23,241 nucleotides of DNA from Pseudomonadota bacterium (GCA_022572105.1 JACZWN010000023.1:1-23241), one strand, 5' to 3'. Shown: positions 11,501 through 21,548, numbered from the stretch's first letter. Numbers and translations are program-made. Notes: generated by a model from the sequence alone, not told the origin.

Positions 11501-11692
11501 TCAGGCCGCGCTCGGCGGCACGTCGCGACGCGGCCGGGCGACCAGCCCGCCGCCACAGTTCGGGCATTTACGGCGCATCTCGATGGCGCAGTTGCGGCAG
11601 AAGGTGCACTCGAAGCTGCAGATGTAGGCCTCGCCCTCCTGAGCGAGTCCGGCCTTGCAGCGTTCGCAGGCCGGCTTCATCTCGAGCGCCAT
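11501..11692 (-). CDS. DUF1272 small zinc-ribbon-like protein
   Basis: This protein has 63 residues and starts MALEMKPACERC. Eight cysteines (9, 12, 25, 29, 32, 35, 43, 46) are arranged as CxxC, CxxxCxxCxxC and CPNC, which should bind zinc. AYICSFECTFCRNC and CPNCGGGL match the DUF1272 family as I remember it. The function is unknown; the size and Cys layout resemble RING- or zinc-ribbon-like adaptors. It lies 46 bp after the thiolase gene and may be co-transcribed with it. Confidence 0.88.
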   Translation of the reverse strand: MALEMKPACERCKAGLAQEGEAYICSFECTFCRNCAIEMRRKCPNCGGGLVARPRRDVPPSAA

Positions 11693-11738
11693 CGCATCCC
11701 CTACGTGGTTCGCTGTCGATGCGGACAGCCTAACCCAG

Positions 11739-12932
11739 CTAGTGCGCCCGCTCCACCGCCATGGCGGTCGCCTCGCCGCCGCCGATGCACAGCGCCGCCA
11801 CGCCCTTTTTCAGGTCGTACTTGTCGAGCGCGTTCAACAGCGTCACCAGGATGCGCGCGCCCGAGGCGCCGACCGGATGGCCGAGCGCGCAGGCGCCGCC
11901 GTGCGGATTGACCTTGTCGGCCGGCAGGTCGAGATCGCGCATGGCCGCCAGGGTGACCACCGCGAAGGCCTCGTTGATCTCGTAGAGCTCGACCTCGTCG
12001 GTGGACCAGCCGACCTTGTCCAGGACCTTCCCGATCGCGCCGATCGGCGCGGTGGTGAACCGGGCCGGCGCCTGGGCGTGGGTAGCGTGGCCGCGGATCA
12101 CGGCCAGGGGGGCGAGGCCGCGGCGCTCGGCCTCGGAGCGCTTCATGAGCACCAGCGCGGCGGCGCCGTCGGAGATCGAGCTCGAGTTGGCCGCGGTCAC
12201 CGTGCCGCCCTCGCGGAACGCGGGCTTCAGTTTCGGGATCTTGTCCAGGTCCGCGGTGCGCGGTTGCTCGTCCGAGTCGACGCGCGCCTCGGCCTTTCGG
12301 GTCTTGACCGTCACCGGCACGATCTCGCGCGCCGCGGTGCCGTCCGCGCTCGCGCCCTGGGCGCGCTTGAGCGAGCGGATCGCGAAGGCGTCCTGGACCT
12401 CGCGCGTGAACTGGTAGTGCTCGGCGGTGTCCTCGGCGTAGCTGCCCATGAGCCGGCCCTTGTCGTAGGCGTCCTCCAGGCCGTCGACGAACATGTGATC
12501 GAGCACCTGCCCGTGGCCCATGCGGTAGCCGGTGCGCGCCTTGGCCAGCAGGTAGGGCGCGTTGCTCATGGACTCCATGCCGCCGGCGACCATAACCTCG
12601 CCCGAGCCCGCCGCGATCAGGTCGTGGGCCAGCATGGCCGCCTTCATGCCCGAGCCGCACATCTTGTTGATCGTGGTGCAGCCGACGGAGTCGGGCACGC
12701 CGGCGCCGAAGGAGGCCTGGCGCGCCGGCGCCTGGCCCTGGCCGGCGGCCAGCACGCAGCCCATGATCACCTCGTCCAGGTCCTCGGCCGCGACCCCGGC
12801 GCGCACGAGCGCGGCGCGGATCGCGGCGGCGCCCAGTTGCGGCGCGGTCAGGGGCGCCAGCTCGCCCTGGAAACCGCCCATGGCCGTGCGCGCCATGCCG
12901 GCGATCACGATGGGGTCGCTGTTCTGTGACAT
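11739..12932 (-). CDS. Acetyl-CoA C-acetyltransferase (thiolase)
   Basis: It reversibly cleaves acetoacetyl-CoA to two acetyl-CoA, which would complete leucine breakdown once acetoacetate is activated. It has 397 residues. The acyl-enzyme cysteine is C92 in NKMCGSGMKA, the NEAF motif is present, H352 lies in GGACALGHPVGASGAR and C382 in LCIGGGEA. The length and motifs fit the biosynthetic/degradative type-II thiolases (AtoB/PhaA). The ATG at 12932 is chosen because AGGAG (12941-12945) is 8 nt upstream. A GTG at 12941 would extend it by three codons, but the same AGGAG then lies too close. Only 5 bp separate it from the cupin stop. Confidence 0.93.
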   Translation of the reverse strand: MSQNSDPIVIAGMARTAMGGFQGELAPLTAPQLGAAAIRAALVRAGVAAEDLDEVIMGCVLAAGQGQAPARQASFGAGVPDSVGCTTINKMCGSGMKAAMLAHDLIAAGSGEVMVAGGMESMSNAPYLLAKARTGYRMGHGQVLDHMFVDGLEDAYDKGRLMGSYAEDTAEHYQFTREVQDAFAIRSLKRAQGASADGTAAREIVPVTVKTRKAEARVDSDEQPRTADLDKIPKLKPAFREGGTVTAANSSSISDGAAALVLMKRSEAERRGLAPLAVIRGHATHAQAPARFTTAPIGAIGKVLDKVGWSTDEVELYEINEAFAVVTLAAMRDLDLPADKVNPHGGACALGHPVGASGARILVTLLNALDKYDLKKGVAALCIGGGEATAMAVERAH

Positions 12933-12937
12933 ATCTC

Positions 12938-13432
12938 TCACTCCTGTCCCGGATAGGGCGTGCCGTCCTTATGCACGTATTTCTCCTCGCCGTCGATCCA
13001 ACGCACGAGCATGTCGATATCCGGGTAATCCACCTCGTCGTTCGCGCTCCGGTCCCCGATCTCGAAATAGATCGCGCCCTTGTCAGAGCGGTTGATGAGA
13101 TGATGCCCGTCGCCCGTCCCGGCGGGGAAGCCGGCCACCATGCCGGCGGTCAGGACCTGTTCGCCCGCGTCGGTGACCAGCACCACCTCGCCCTCGATGA
13201 TATAGACGAATTCGTCCTGGCGGTTGTGCCAGTGGCGCTGCGACGAGGCATTTCCGGGCGGAAGCCGCGTGAGATTCACGCCGAAGTTCTTGAGGCCCAG
13301 CGCATCGCCCAGCGCCCGCCTTTCGCGCCCGGCCACAGCGGCCTTGAAGGGCTCGGGATAGCCGGAGCCCTTCTTGACCGCCAGCGAGGCCGGATCGAGC
13401 GCAGGAGGTTCCAATGGATTATTTTTCATCAT
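12938..13432 (-). CDS. Cupin-domain protein
   Basis: This protein of 164 residues has a single cupin beta-barrel. Motif 1 is RHWHNRQDEFVYIIEGE with H67, H69 and E74. Motif 2 is PAGTGDGHHLIN with H110 or H111 as the fourth metal ligand. The metal site is complete, so it could be a metal-dependent enzyme or a sugar- or small-molecule-binding protein; the substrate is not predictable. An ATG two codons upstream (13438) is also possible, but AGAGG (13441-13445) sits only 2 nt from it and 8 nt from the ATG at 13432. It lies directly after the toxin gene and before the thiolase. Confidence 0.82.
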   Translation of the reverse strand: MMKNNPLEPPALDPASLAVKKGSGYPEPFKAAVAGRERRALGDALGLKNFGVNLTRLPPGNASSQRHWHNRQDEFVYIIEGEVVLVTDAGEQVLTAGMVAGFPAGTGDGHHLINRSDKGAIYFEIGDRSANDEVDYPDIDMLVRWIDGEEKYVHKDGTPYPGQE

Positions 13433-13444
13433 TGTCATTTCCTC

Positions 13445-13831
13445 TTACTCTCTGATCAACCTGACATTGACTCCGATGTCCAGCTCGGCCCAGATTCGGT
13501 CGGCGGTCAGCACGGTCAGGCCGAGACTCAACGCCAACGCCAGGCAGCACCGGTCGCCCAGCGATAGGCCCGAATCCCGCGTGAGAGGGCCCAGCATCCC
13601 CGTCGCGAAAGCGTGTTCCTCGTCGAAGGTCAGGGTCTCCACGCCGAGGGTGACAATGGCGGCGCGGACTTCGCCCTCGGTCATCCCCGAGCCTGCAAGC
13701 TTCCCCACGACCTCGGCGACATTGACTGCGGACATCAATGCACCAGGGATATACCCTCTCACCACATCATCGCCCCGTTCGCGTTTGAAAACCGCCAGCG
13801 CCGCCGACGCGTCGAGGACCACGTTATCCAC
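13445..13831 (-). CDS. PIN-domain (VapC-like) toxin of a type II toxin-antitoxin pair
   Basis: This 128-residue PIN-domain ribonuclease has the acidic metal site D7 (VVLDASAAL), E40 (NVAEVVGK), D93 (LSLGDRCCLALA) and D111 (VLTADRIW). The GTG at 13831 overlaps the antitoxin stop by 8 bp and has GGAGAGG just upstream. The frame is open for 15 more codons into the antitoxin tail, but that stretch is Lys/Arg-rich and unlike the family. VapC toxins cleave tRNA or rRNA and are inhibited by the co-encoded antitoxin. All four acidic residues are intact, so the toxin is probably active. Confidence 0.9.
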   Translation of the reverse strand: MDNVVLDASAALAVFKRERGDDVVRGYIPGALMSAVNVAEVVGKLAGSGMTEGEVRAAIVTLGVETLTFDEEHAFATGMLGPLTRDSGLSLGDRCCLALALSLGLTVLTADRIWAELDIGVNVRLIRE

Positions 13832-14327
13832 GTTTCCTCTCCGCGCGTTCTTCCCGTTCTTCCTGTTCGACTTCACGCCGTCGCTCGGCCAATAGCTCGT
13901 CGACCAGGCTCACGCCCTCTGGCACGTATTTGGCGACCATTGCCTGCACTCGCGCGATTGCGGTATCGCGTCCGACCATGCGCACCTCACCATCCTCGAA
14001 TCGCAAGAGAACGTGGCCGCCGCCCTCAATACCCAGGAGCGAGCGGTAGACCGCCGGGATCACGACCCGGCCATCCGGTCCCACTTGGGTCCAGATCTGT
14101 CTGGTTGGGCCTTCATCCATTTCGTTTGATCGTTGTTTTTCGTCCTTCTCCTCGGCCCTCACCAAGACATTGCGCACGTGCTGATAACGAATGTCGAGAT
14201 AACGTGCGATATCGGCGCGGGGGTAACCGGCGCTGCCAAGCGCTCGTATCTTATCGGACTTGGTTGTCAGGCCGGCGCATAAACGCTTCATGGCGCTTCT
14301 TTGATCTCTGCTAACATGTTTGGTCAT
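13824..14327 (-). CDS. AbrB/SpoVT-type antitoxin with an extra N-terminal helix-turn-helix
   Basis: This protein has 167 residues, about twice the usual size of an AbrB-type antitoxin. Residues about 22-58 (SDKIRALGSAGYPRADIARYL) form a helix-turn-helix of the kind that reads a transition to a new DNA site. Residues 78-122 (WTQVGPDGRVVIPAVYRSLLGI) are a SpoVT/AbrB swapped-hairpin domain. The C-terminal part (123-167) is a helix ending in a very charged Glu/Arg tail, and it probably wraps the toxin. The gene overlaps vapC by 8 bp and should autoregulate through its AT-rich upstream region. The start is ATG 14327; M13 is an alternative. Confidence 0.85.
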   Translation of the reverse strand: MTKHVSRDQRSAMKRLCAGLTTKSDKIRALGSAGYPRADIARYLDIRYQHVRNVLVRAEEKDEKQRSNEMDEGPTRQIWTQVGPDGRVVIPAVYRSLLGIEGGGHVLLRFEDGEVRMVGRDTAIARVQAMVAKYVPEGVSLVDELLAERRREVEQEEREERAERKRG

Positions 14328-14329
14328 GT

Positions 14330-14366
14330 CATTATCTCTGATTTATGAAACAACCAACTGATAATG
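14330..14366. promoter_or_regulatory. Candidate antitoxin operator (CATTATC / GATAATG dyad)
   Basis: CATTATC (14330-14336) and GATAATG (14360-14366) form a perfect 7-bp inverted repeat whose outer arm coincides with the -10 box of the toxin-antitoxin promoter. Antitoxins of this type usually repress their own promoter, so this is a plausible binding site. It is inference only. Confidence 0.45.
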
Positions 14367-14389
14367 CCAGTAACAGATATTAATGTCAA
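14361..14389 (-). promoter_or_regulatory. Promoter of the toxin-antitoxin operon
   Basis: On the minus strand a perfect TTGACA (14384-14389) is followed after 17 bp by CATTAT (14361-14366). The region is distinctly AT-rich in a GC-rich window and lies between the liuA stop and the antitoxin start, so the pair can be transcribed independently of liuA. Confidence 0.6.
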
Positions 14390-14398
14390 CAAACAATA

Positions 14399-15571
14399 TC
14401 ACCCCGTCTCCTCGAAGATCTCGCGGCCGATCAGCCAGCGTCTTATCTCGCTCGTTCCCGCGCCGATCTCGTAGAGCTTGGCGTCGCGCAGCAGGCGGCC
14501 CGCGGCGGTCTCGTTGACGTAGCCCATGGCGCCCATGGCCTGGATCGCCTCGAGCGCCATCCAGGTCGCGCGCTCGGCGGCGTAGAGAATAGCGCCGGCC
14601 GCGTCCTTGCGCGCGGTCGCGCCCCGGTCGCAGGCGCGCGCGACCGCGTAGACGTAGGCCTTGGACGCGTTCATGGTGGTGTACATGTCGGCGAGCTTGC
14701 CCTGCATGAGCTGGAACGTGCCGATCGCCTGGCCGAACTGCTTGCGCTCGTGGACGTAGGGCAGCACCAGGTCCATGCAGGCCTGCATGATGCCGAGCGG
14801 CCCGGCGGAGAGCACCACGCGCTCGTAGTCGAGGCCGCTCATGAGGATGGCGACGCCCTTGCCCACGCCACCCAAAACGTTCTCCTCGGGCACCTCGCAG
14901 TCCTCGAACACCAGCTCGCAGGTGTTGGAGCCGCGCATGCCCAGCTTGTCCAGCTTCTGCGCGGTGGAGAAGCCGGCCATGCCCTTCTCGATCAGGAACG
15001 CGGTGATGCCGCGCGCGCCCGCTTCGGGATCGGTCTTGGCGTAGACCACCAGAACCTCGGCGTCGGGGCCGTTGGTGATCCACATCTTGTTGCCGTTCAA
15101 GACATAGCGGTCGCCCCGCTTCTCGGCACGGGTCTTCATGGCGACCACGTCGGAGCCGGCGCCCGGCTCGCTCATGGCCAGCGCGCCGACGTGCTCGCCC
15201 GATATCAGCTTCGGCAGGTAGCGGCGCTTCTGCGCCTCGTTGCCGTTGCGCCGGATCTGGTTGACGCAGAGGTTGGAGTGGGCGCCGTAGGAGAGGCCGA
15301 CCGAGGCCGAGGCGCGGCTGATCTCCTCCATCGCCACGCAATGCTCCAGATAGCCCATGCCGGCGCCGCCGAGTTCCTCCTCGACCGTGACGCCGAGCAG
15401 GCCAAGCGCGCCCAACTCGGGCCAGAGGTCGCGCGGGAACTCGTTGCTGCGGTCGATCTCGGCGGCGCGCGGGGCGATCTTCTCGGAGGCGAAGCTCATC
15501 ACCGTGTCGCGCAGCATGTCCGCGGTCTCGCCGAGGCCGAAGTCGAGGGACGGATACTGGTTCGGGATCAT
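14399..15571 (-). CDS. liuA: Isovaleryl-CoA dehydrogenase
   Basis: This FAD-dependent acyl-CoA dehydrogenase oxidises isovaleryl-CoA to 3-methylcrotonyl-CoA, the substrate of LiuB/LiuD, and passes electrons to ETF. It has 390 residues. LAMSEPGAGSDV (131-142) and MWITNGPDA are acyl-CoA dehydrogenase signatures. The catalytic base E250 in GLDYERVVLSAGPLGI is at the position peculiar to isovaleryl-CoA dehydrogenases; most relatives place it later, near the C-terminus. The C-terminal IGAGTSEIRRWLIGREIF binds FAD. The start ATG at 15571 follows a modest AGGT-containing RBS. It is 8.5 kb away from liuB, with the toxin-antitoxin and other genes in between. Confidence 0.95.
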   Translation of the reverse strand: MIPNQYPSLDFGLGETADMLRDTVMSFASEKIAPRAAEIDRSNEFPRDLWPELGALGLLGVTVEEELGGAGMGYLEHCVAMEEISRASASVGLSYGAHSNLCVNQIRRNGNEAQKRRYLPKLISGEHVGALAMSEPGAGSDVVAMKTRAEKRGDRYVLNGNKMWITNGPDAEVLVVYAKTDPEAGARGITAFLIEKGMAGFSTAQKLDKLGMRGSNTCELVFEDCEVPEENVLGGVGKGVAILMSGLDYERVVLSAGPLGIMQACMDLVLPYVHERKQFGQAIGTFQLMQGKLADMYTTMNASKAYVYAVARACDRGATARKDAAGAILYAAERATWMALEAIQAMGAMGYVNETAAGRLLRDAKLYEIGAGTSEIRRWLIGREIFEETG

Positions 15572-15601
15572 GATGCGTCACCTAACCTGTCGGAAGAATA
15601 T

Positions 15602-15777
15602 AACCACAGAGGCACAGAGACACAGAGGACAAAAAGAAAATCCATCACCAAGACAAAAAAGCACGAAGGAACCCTTGTTGTGTGCTGCGCGCGCGAAAAT
15701 TTACTTTGTGTATTCTTTGTGTCTTCGTGGCTCTCTCTCTTGATTTTTTCCTCTCTCGTCTCTGTGCCTCTGTGGTT
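15602..15777. repeat. ACCACAGAG-type terminal inverted repeat element, copy 2
   Basis: The two 20-bp ends (15602-15621 and 15758-15777) are perfectly complementary and begin AACCACAGAGGCACAG. The interior is AT-rich, has no transposase, and contains a TTTGTGTCTTCGTGG stretch also found in copy 1. The element fills nearly all of the gap between mgtE and liuA and ends about 30 bp before the liuA start codon. Small frames such as the one at 15568-15783 on the minus strand, starting MVNHRGTETREEK, are artefacts of the repeat and not genes. Confidence 0.85.
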
Positions 15778-15814
15778 CACCACCTGTTACATCGGCCCAT
15801 CCGGGCGGACTCCG

Positions 15815-17215
15815 CTACAGCAAAAACGTCGCGGCAAGGCCCAGGAAGGCGAGGAAGCCGACCACGTCGGTGACCGTGGTCACGAACACGCTGGAGGCGA
15901 TCGCCGGGTCGACGCCCATGCGCTCCAGGCCGATCGGAATCAGCGTGCCCGCCAGGCCCGCCACCGCCATGTTGACGACCATGGCCGCGGCGATGACCAG
16001 GCCGATCGCCGGGCTCGAGAACCAGAGCCAGGTGACGAGGCCGGCGAGCACGGCGAACAACAATCCGTTGGCGGCCCCGATCAACAGTTCCTTGCCGATG
16101 AAGCGCCGCGTGTTGGCCTCGGTCAGGTCCTTCATGGCGAGCGCGCGCACCGCGACCGTCAGGGTCTGGGTGCCGGCGTTGCCGCCCATGGAGGCGACGA
16201 TCGGCATGAGCACGGCGAGCGCGACGATCCGCTCGATGGTCGCCTCGAACAGGCCGATCACGATGGAGGCGACGATCGCGGTCATGAGGTTGACGACCAG
16301 CCAGGGAAAGCGCGCCCGCGTGGTGGCGAGGAACGCGCTGTAGAGGTCGGGCTCCTGGACGCCGGCCAGCTTCATGATGTCCTCCTCGGCCTCCTCGTGG
16401 ATGACGTGGACCACGTCGTCCACGGTGATGACCCCGACCAGGCGTCCGGCCTCGTCCACCACCGGGGCCGAGACCAGCCCGTACTGATGGAACAGGTAGG
16501 CGACCTCCTCCTGGTCCATGGTCAGCGGGATCACCTTCATGTCGGTTTCCATGATCTCGGTCAGGCGCACCGGACGGCGCGTGCGGAGCGCCCGGCTGAG
16601 CGGGATGAAGCCGATCGGGTGGTGCTTCGGGTTGACGATGTAGAGGTCGTAGAAATCGTCGGGCAGGTCCTCGGCCGCGCGCATGTAGTCGATGGTCTCG
16701 CCCAGGGTCCAGGCCGAGGGTATCACCACCATCTCGCGCTGCATGATGCGCCCGGCCGAGTCCTCCGGGTAGGACAGGCTCTCCTCGAGGATGTGGCGGT
16801 AGGCCTGCGGCAGCGCGGTCAGGATGCGGTGCTGGAACTCCTCGTCCAGGTCCTCGAAGACCTCGACCGCGTCGTCGCTGTCGAGCGCCGAGAGCAGGCG
16901 CGCCAAGCGCTCCGGTCCGAGCTGATCGATCACCTCCTCGCGCACCGCGGCGTCGATGTAGGGCAGCACCTCCGGGTAGAAGGCCTCGCCCAGGACGTCG
17001 ATCAGCTGCCGCCGCTCGTCGTGGGTCAGGCTCTCCAGGAGGTCGGCCAGGTCGGCCTCGTGGAGCTCGGCGGTGAGCGCCAGCGCGGCCTCGTCGCGGC
17101 CGGCCTCGAGCGCGTCCTCGACCCCGTGGATCAGCTCGGCGGAAAGTCCGTAGTCCTCCTCCGACTCGATCACCGGCGGCTCGACGTGATCCGGCGCGCT
17201 CGGCAGCTCGGTCAT
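15815..17215 (-). CDS. mgtE: Magnesium transporter MgtE
   Basis: This inner-membrane Mg2+ channel has 466 residues. The N-terminal MgtE_N superhelical domain spans about 30-150. A CBS pair spans about 155-280 (EDSAGRIMQREMV, then PVVDEAGRLVGVITVDDVVHVI) and closes the pore when Mg2+ is high. A plug-helix region EEAEEDIMKLAGV (274-286) follows, then five membrane helices from about 305 to the end. Conserved pore motifs are MGGNAGTQTLTVAVRALA (343-360) and DPAIASSVFVTTVTDVVGF near the C-terminus. It follows maeB by 13 bp and is probably co-transcribed. Confidence 0.96.
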   Translation of the reverse strand: MTELPSAPDHVEPPVIESEEDYGLSAELIHGVEDALEAGRDEAALALTAELHEADLADLLESLTHDERRQLIDVLGEAFYPEVLPYIDAAVREEVIDQLGPERLARLLSALDSDDAVEVFEDLDEEFQHRILTALPQAYRHILEESLSYPEDSAGRIMQREMVVIPSAWTLGETIDYMRAAEDLPDDFYDLYIVNPKHHPIGFIPLSRALRTRRPVRLTEIMETDMKVIPLTMDQEEVAYLFHQYGLVSAPVVDEAGRLVGVITVDDVVHVIHEEAEEDIMKLAGVQEPDLYSAFLATTRARFPWLVVNLMTAIVASIVIGLFEATIERIVALAVLMPIVASMGGNAGTQTLTVAVRALAMKDLTEANTRRFIGKELLIGAANGLLFAVLAGLVTWLWFSSPAIGLVIAAAMVVNMAVAGLAGTLIPIGLERMGVDPAIASSVFVTTVTDVVGFLAFLGLAATFLL

Positions 17216-17228
17216 TTGGTATTAGCCT

Positions 17229-19520
<2,292 letters not shown>

Positions 19521-19815
19521 CGCCTCGTTCCTGTATCAATGAAGGCCCGCGGCGGGAACCGGCGGGCCTCGACAGGGTCATTCGGGCTCGGGCTTCACGC
19601 GTCACATTTCTCCGGCGCTTGGCGCGACGCCGACGCGTCCTCCGACTCGCTCGCTGACCGCATGTTCTGGCGCCCGCCCCGGACCTGTCCTATTGTTCGC
19701 CTATGGTGCCGCTGGGACTTACCAGACCGCCCGGGCAATCGCAAGCCGTGCAATCACGAGCCGGGCCACCGCAAGCCGGGGGATCGGGCGGCCGGGCTGT
19801 GCTCATGGAGACGCG
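19521..19815. promoter_or_regulatory. Divergent maeB-lipB intergenic region with a hairpin and a 15-bp tandem repeat
   Basis: This stretch of about 295 bp separates divergent genes. AGGCCCGC (19543-19550) pairs with GCGGGCCT (19562-19569) in the maeB leader, a possible leader hairpin. Three 15-bp tandem units fill 19735-19779. I found no convincing -35/-10 pair for either gene. The lipB frame is open through this region, but it codes a low-complexity Ala/Ser/Arg extension that I do not accept as protein. Confidence 0.5.
19735..19794. repeat. 15-bp tandem repeat upstream of lipB
   Basis: Units begin at 19735 (GCAATCGCAAGCCGT), 19750 (GCAATCACGAGCCGG) and 19765 (GCCACCGCAAGCCGG), with a degenerate fourth from 19780. 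The period is 15 bp, a multiple of 3, so the lipB frame reads through it as an (A-x-A/T-S-R) pentapeptide repeat. It ends 21 bp before the lipB start. Confidence 0.75.
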
Positions 19816-20520
19816 ATGACGGACCTCGAATGGCGCTTCGACGACCGGCCGGTCGCCTATCCGGACGCGCTCGTGCGCATGGAAGCGCGGGTCGCGGAGA
19901 TCCGCGCCGGCACGGCGCCGGAGATGGTCTGGCTGCTCGAGCACCCGCCGCTTTACACCGCCGGCACGAGTGCGCGCGCCCAGGACCTTCTGGACCCCGG
20001 GCGCTTGCCGGTCTACCGCAGCGGCCGCGGCGGCCAGTACACCTACCATGGCCCCGGCCAGCGGGTCGCCTACGTCATGCTCGACCTGAAAAACCGCGGC
20101 TGCGACGTGCGCGGCTTCGTGCGCGACCTGGAGGACTGGCTGATCGCCACGCTGGCGCGCTTCAACGTGACCGGCGAGCGGCGCGCGGGCCGGGTCGGCA
20201 TCTGGGTCGACCGCGGCGGCCCCAACGACATGGACCGGCGCGAGGACAAGATCGCCGCCATCGGCGTGCGCATCCGCCGCTGGGTCAGCTATCACGGCGT
20301 CGCGCTCAACGTGGAGCCGGACCTGTCGCATTTCGACGGCATCGTGCCCTGCGGCATCCGCGAGGCCGGCGTCACCTCGCTGGTCGACCTCGGCCTGCCG
20401 GTCGCCATGGAAGACGTCGACATGGCGCTCAGGAGCGCGTTCGAGGAGGTGTTTGGGGCAGCCGTCGAGGGCCGAAGCGAATCAGAGACCCCGCCGCACT
20501 ACATCGCCAACCAGCCCTGA
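19816..20520 (+). CDS. lipB: Lipoyl(octanoyl) transferase LipB
   Basis: It moves octanoyl from acyl-carrier protein to the lipoyl domains of 2-oxoacid dehydrogenases and GcvH, the first step of lipoate assembly. It has 234 residues. The substrate-binding motif is RSGRGGQYTYHGPGQRVAY (69-87), the catalytic lysine is K145 in EDKIAAIGVRI, and the acyl-thioester cysteine is C179 in GIVPCGIREAGVTSL. The start ATG at 19816 follows GGAG (19807-19810). The frame is open upstream to 19693, but that extension only translates a tandem repeat. Its last 22 bp overlap the end of the opposing permease gene. Confidence 0.95.
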   Translation: MTDLEWRFDDRPVAYPDALVRMEARVAEIRAGTAPEMVWLLEHPPLYTAGTSARAQDLLDPGRLPVYRSGRGGQYTYHGPGQRVAYVMLDLKNRGCDVRGFVRDLEDWLIATLARFNVTGERRAGRVGIWVDRGGPNDMDRREDKIAAIGVRIRRWVSYHGVALNVEPDLSHFDGIVPCGIREAGVTSLVDLGLPVAMEDVDMALRSAFEEVFGAAVEGRSESETPPHYIANQP

Positions 20521-21548
20521 TAGGCGAAGCCGATGGCGAGCGAGCCCAGAAGCGCGACCGCCAGGTACCAGAGGAAGACCGGCGCCCGCACCAGGGCGAA
20601 GACCGCCATGGCCGCGGGCAGGCTGGTCACGCCACCGGCGACCAGGAAGGCGAGCGCGGCGCCCGGCGCCATGCCCATGGACATGAGCTCGCCGATCAAG
20701 GGGACCGCGGCGAAGCCGTTCAAGTAGGCCGGGACGCCGATGGCGACGGCGAGCGGGATCGCATAGACGTTCTCGCCGCCCAGGTACGAGACGATCGTCT
20801 CGGGTGGCAGCCAGCGCACCATCAGGCTCTCGATGGTGAAGGCGAACAGCAACCACTTGGCCAGGAACAAGCCGATGTCGCGCGCCTCGGCGGTGAAGAC
20901 CGCGCGCCGCGTCGCATCACGCCAGAACGCCCAGCGCAGTTCCATCGGCACCAGGCCGTCGGTGCCGTAGGTGTTGCCGGTACCGCAGCCGCTGCCGCAG
21001 GTCGAAATCGCGCGCAGCGGGGCGGCGAAGAGCCCGGCGCGCTGCGCCGCCAGGGTCGCGAAGCCGCCGGCCAAACCGAGCCCGAAGGCGGCCAGCGTCT
21101 TGGCGAGGGTGAACTCGAGGCCGAGCATGGCCCACATCAGGACGAACATCTCCGGGTCCATGAGCGGCGAGGCGACCCAGAACGCCATCACCGCCGGCAA
21201 GGGTACGCCCGCGGCCAGCAGCGCCGCGATCAGCGGCACCACGCCGCAGGAGCAGAACGGCGACAACGCCCCCGCCGCGGCGAACACCACCACCGCCCGA
21301 ACCGGCGAGCGCGACACGGTGGCGCCGATCACCCGGTCGGCGCCGGCCGCCTTGAGCCAGGCGGCGAGCAGCACCGAGGCGAGCAGGAACGGCAGGATCC
21401 AGACGAAGGCATCGAGGGCGAAGCTGGCACTGGCCAGCGCCTGCTCGGGCAGGAATGCGAGAAGCACCAGGAACACGGCGGCGATCGCCAGCCAGACCCG
21501 GTCGATGCGCCGGACCGCGCCGCGCATGGTGAGCGCAAAATCGGTCAT
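20499..21548 (-). CDS. ArsP_1/DUF318-type permease, probable metal or metalloid efflux
   Basis: This inner-membrane permease of 349 residues has about eight to ten hydrophobic segments. Signatures are the cysteine motif SPFCSCGVVPL (96-106, C99 and C101) inside a membrane segment, and a cytoplasmic-looking loop with a second cysteine pair STCGSGCGTG (182-191). The second half repeats the design (IGVPAYLNGFAAVPLIGEL). Related proteins export organoarsenicals or Cu/Zn, but I cannot tell the substrate. An ArsR repressor gene lies upstream, and a shared operator-like site precedes each gene, so metal- or metalloid-inducible expression is likely. The start is ATG 21548; a GTG at 21569 is an alternative with no RBS. 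Confidence 0.87.
   Translation of the reverse strand: MTDFALTMRGAVRRIDRVWLAIAAVFLVLLAFLPEQALASASFALDAFVWILPFLLASVLLAAWLKAAGADRVIGATVSRSPVRAVVVFAAAGALSPFCSCGVVPLIAALLAAGVPLPAVMAFWVASPLMDPEMFVLMWAMLGLEFTLAKTLAAFGLGLAGGFATLAAQRAGLFAAPLRAISTCGSGCGTGNTYGTDGLVPMELRWAFWRDATRRAVFTAEARDIGLFLAKWLLFAFTIESLMVRWLPPETIVSYLGGENVYAIPLAVAIGVPAYLNGFAAVPLIGELMSMGMAPGAALAFLVAGGVTSLPAAMAVFALVRAPVFLWYLAVALLGSLAIGFAYQGWLAM

Noticed and set aside
15568..15783. A 71-residue minus-strand protein starting MVNHRGTETREEK
   Set aside because: It is the translation of the terminal-inverted-repeat element, and comparable frames appear in the other copy. There is no RBS and no conserved domain.
19693..19815. An N-terminal extension of LipB by 41 residues
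   Set aside because: It translates a 15-bp tandem repeat. The ATG at 19816 has an RBS and gives the family length.
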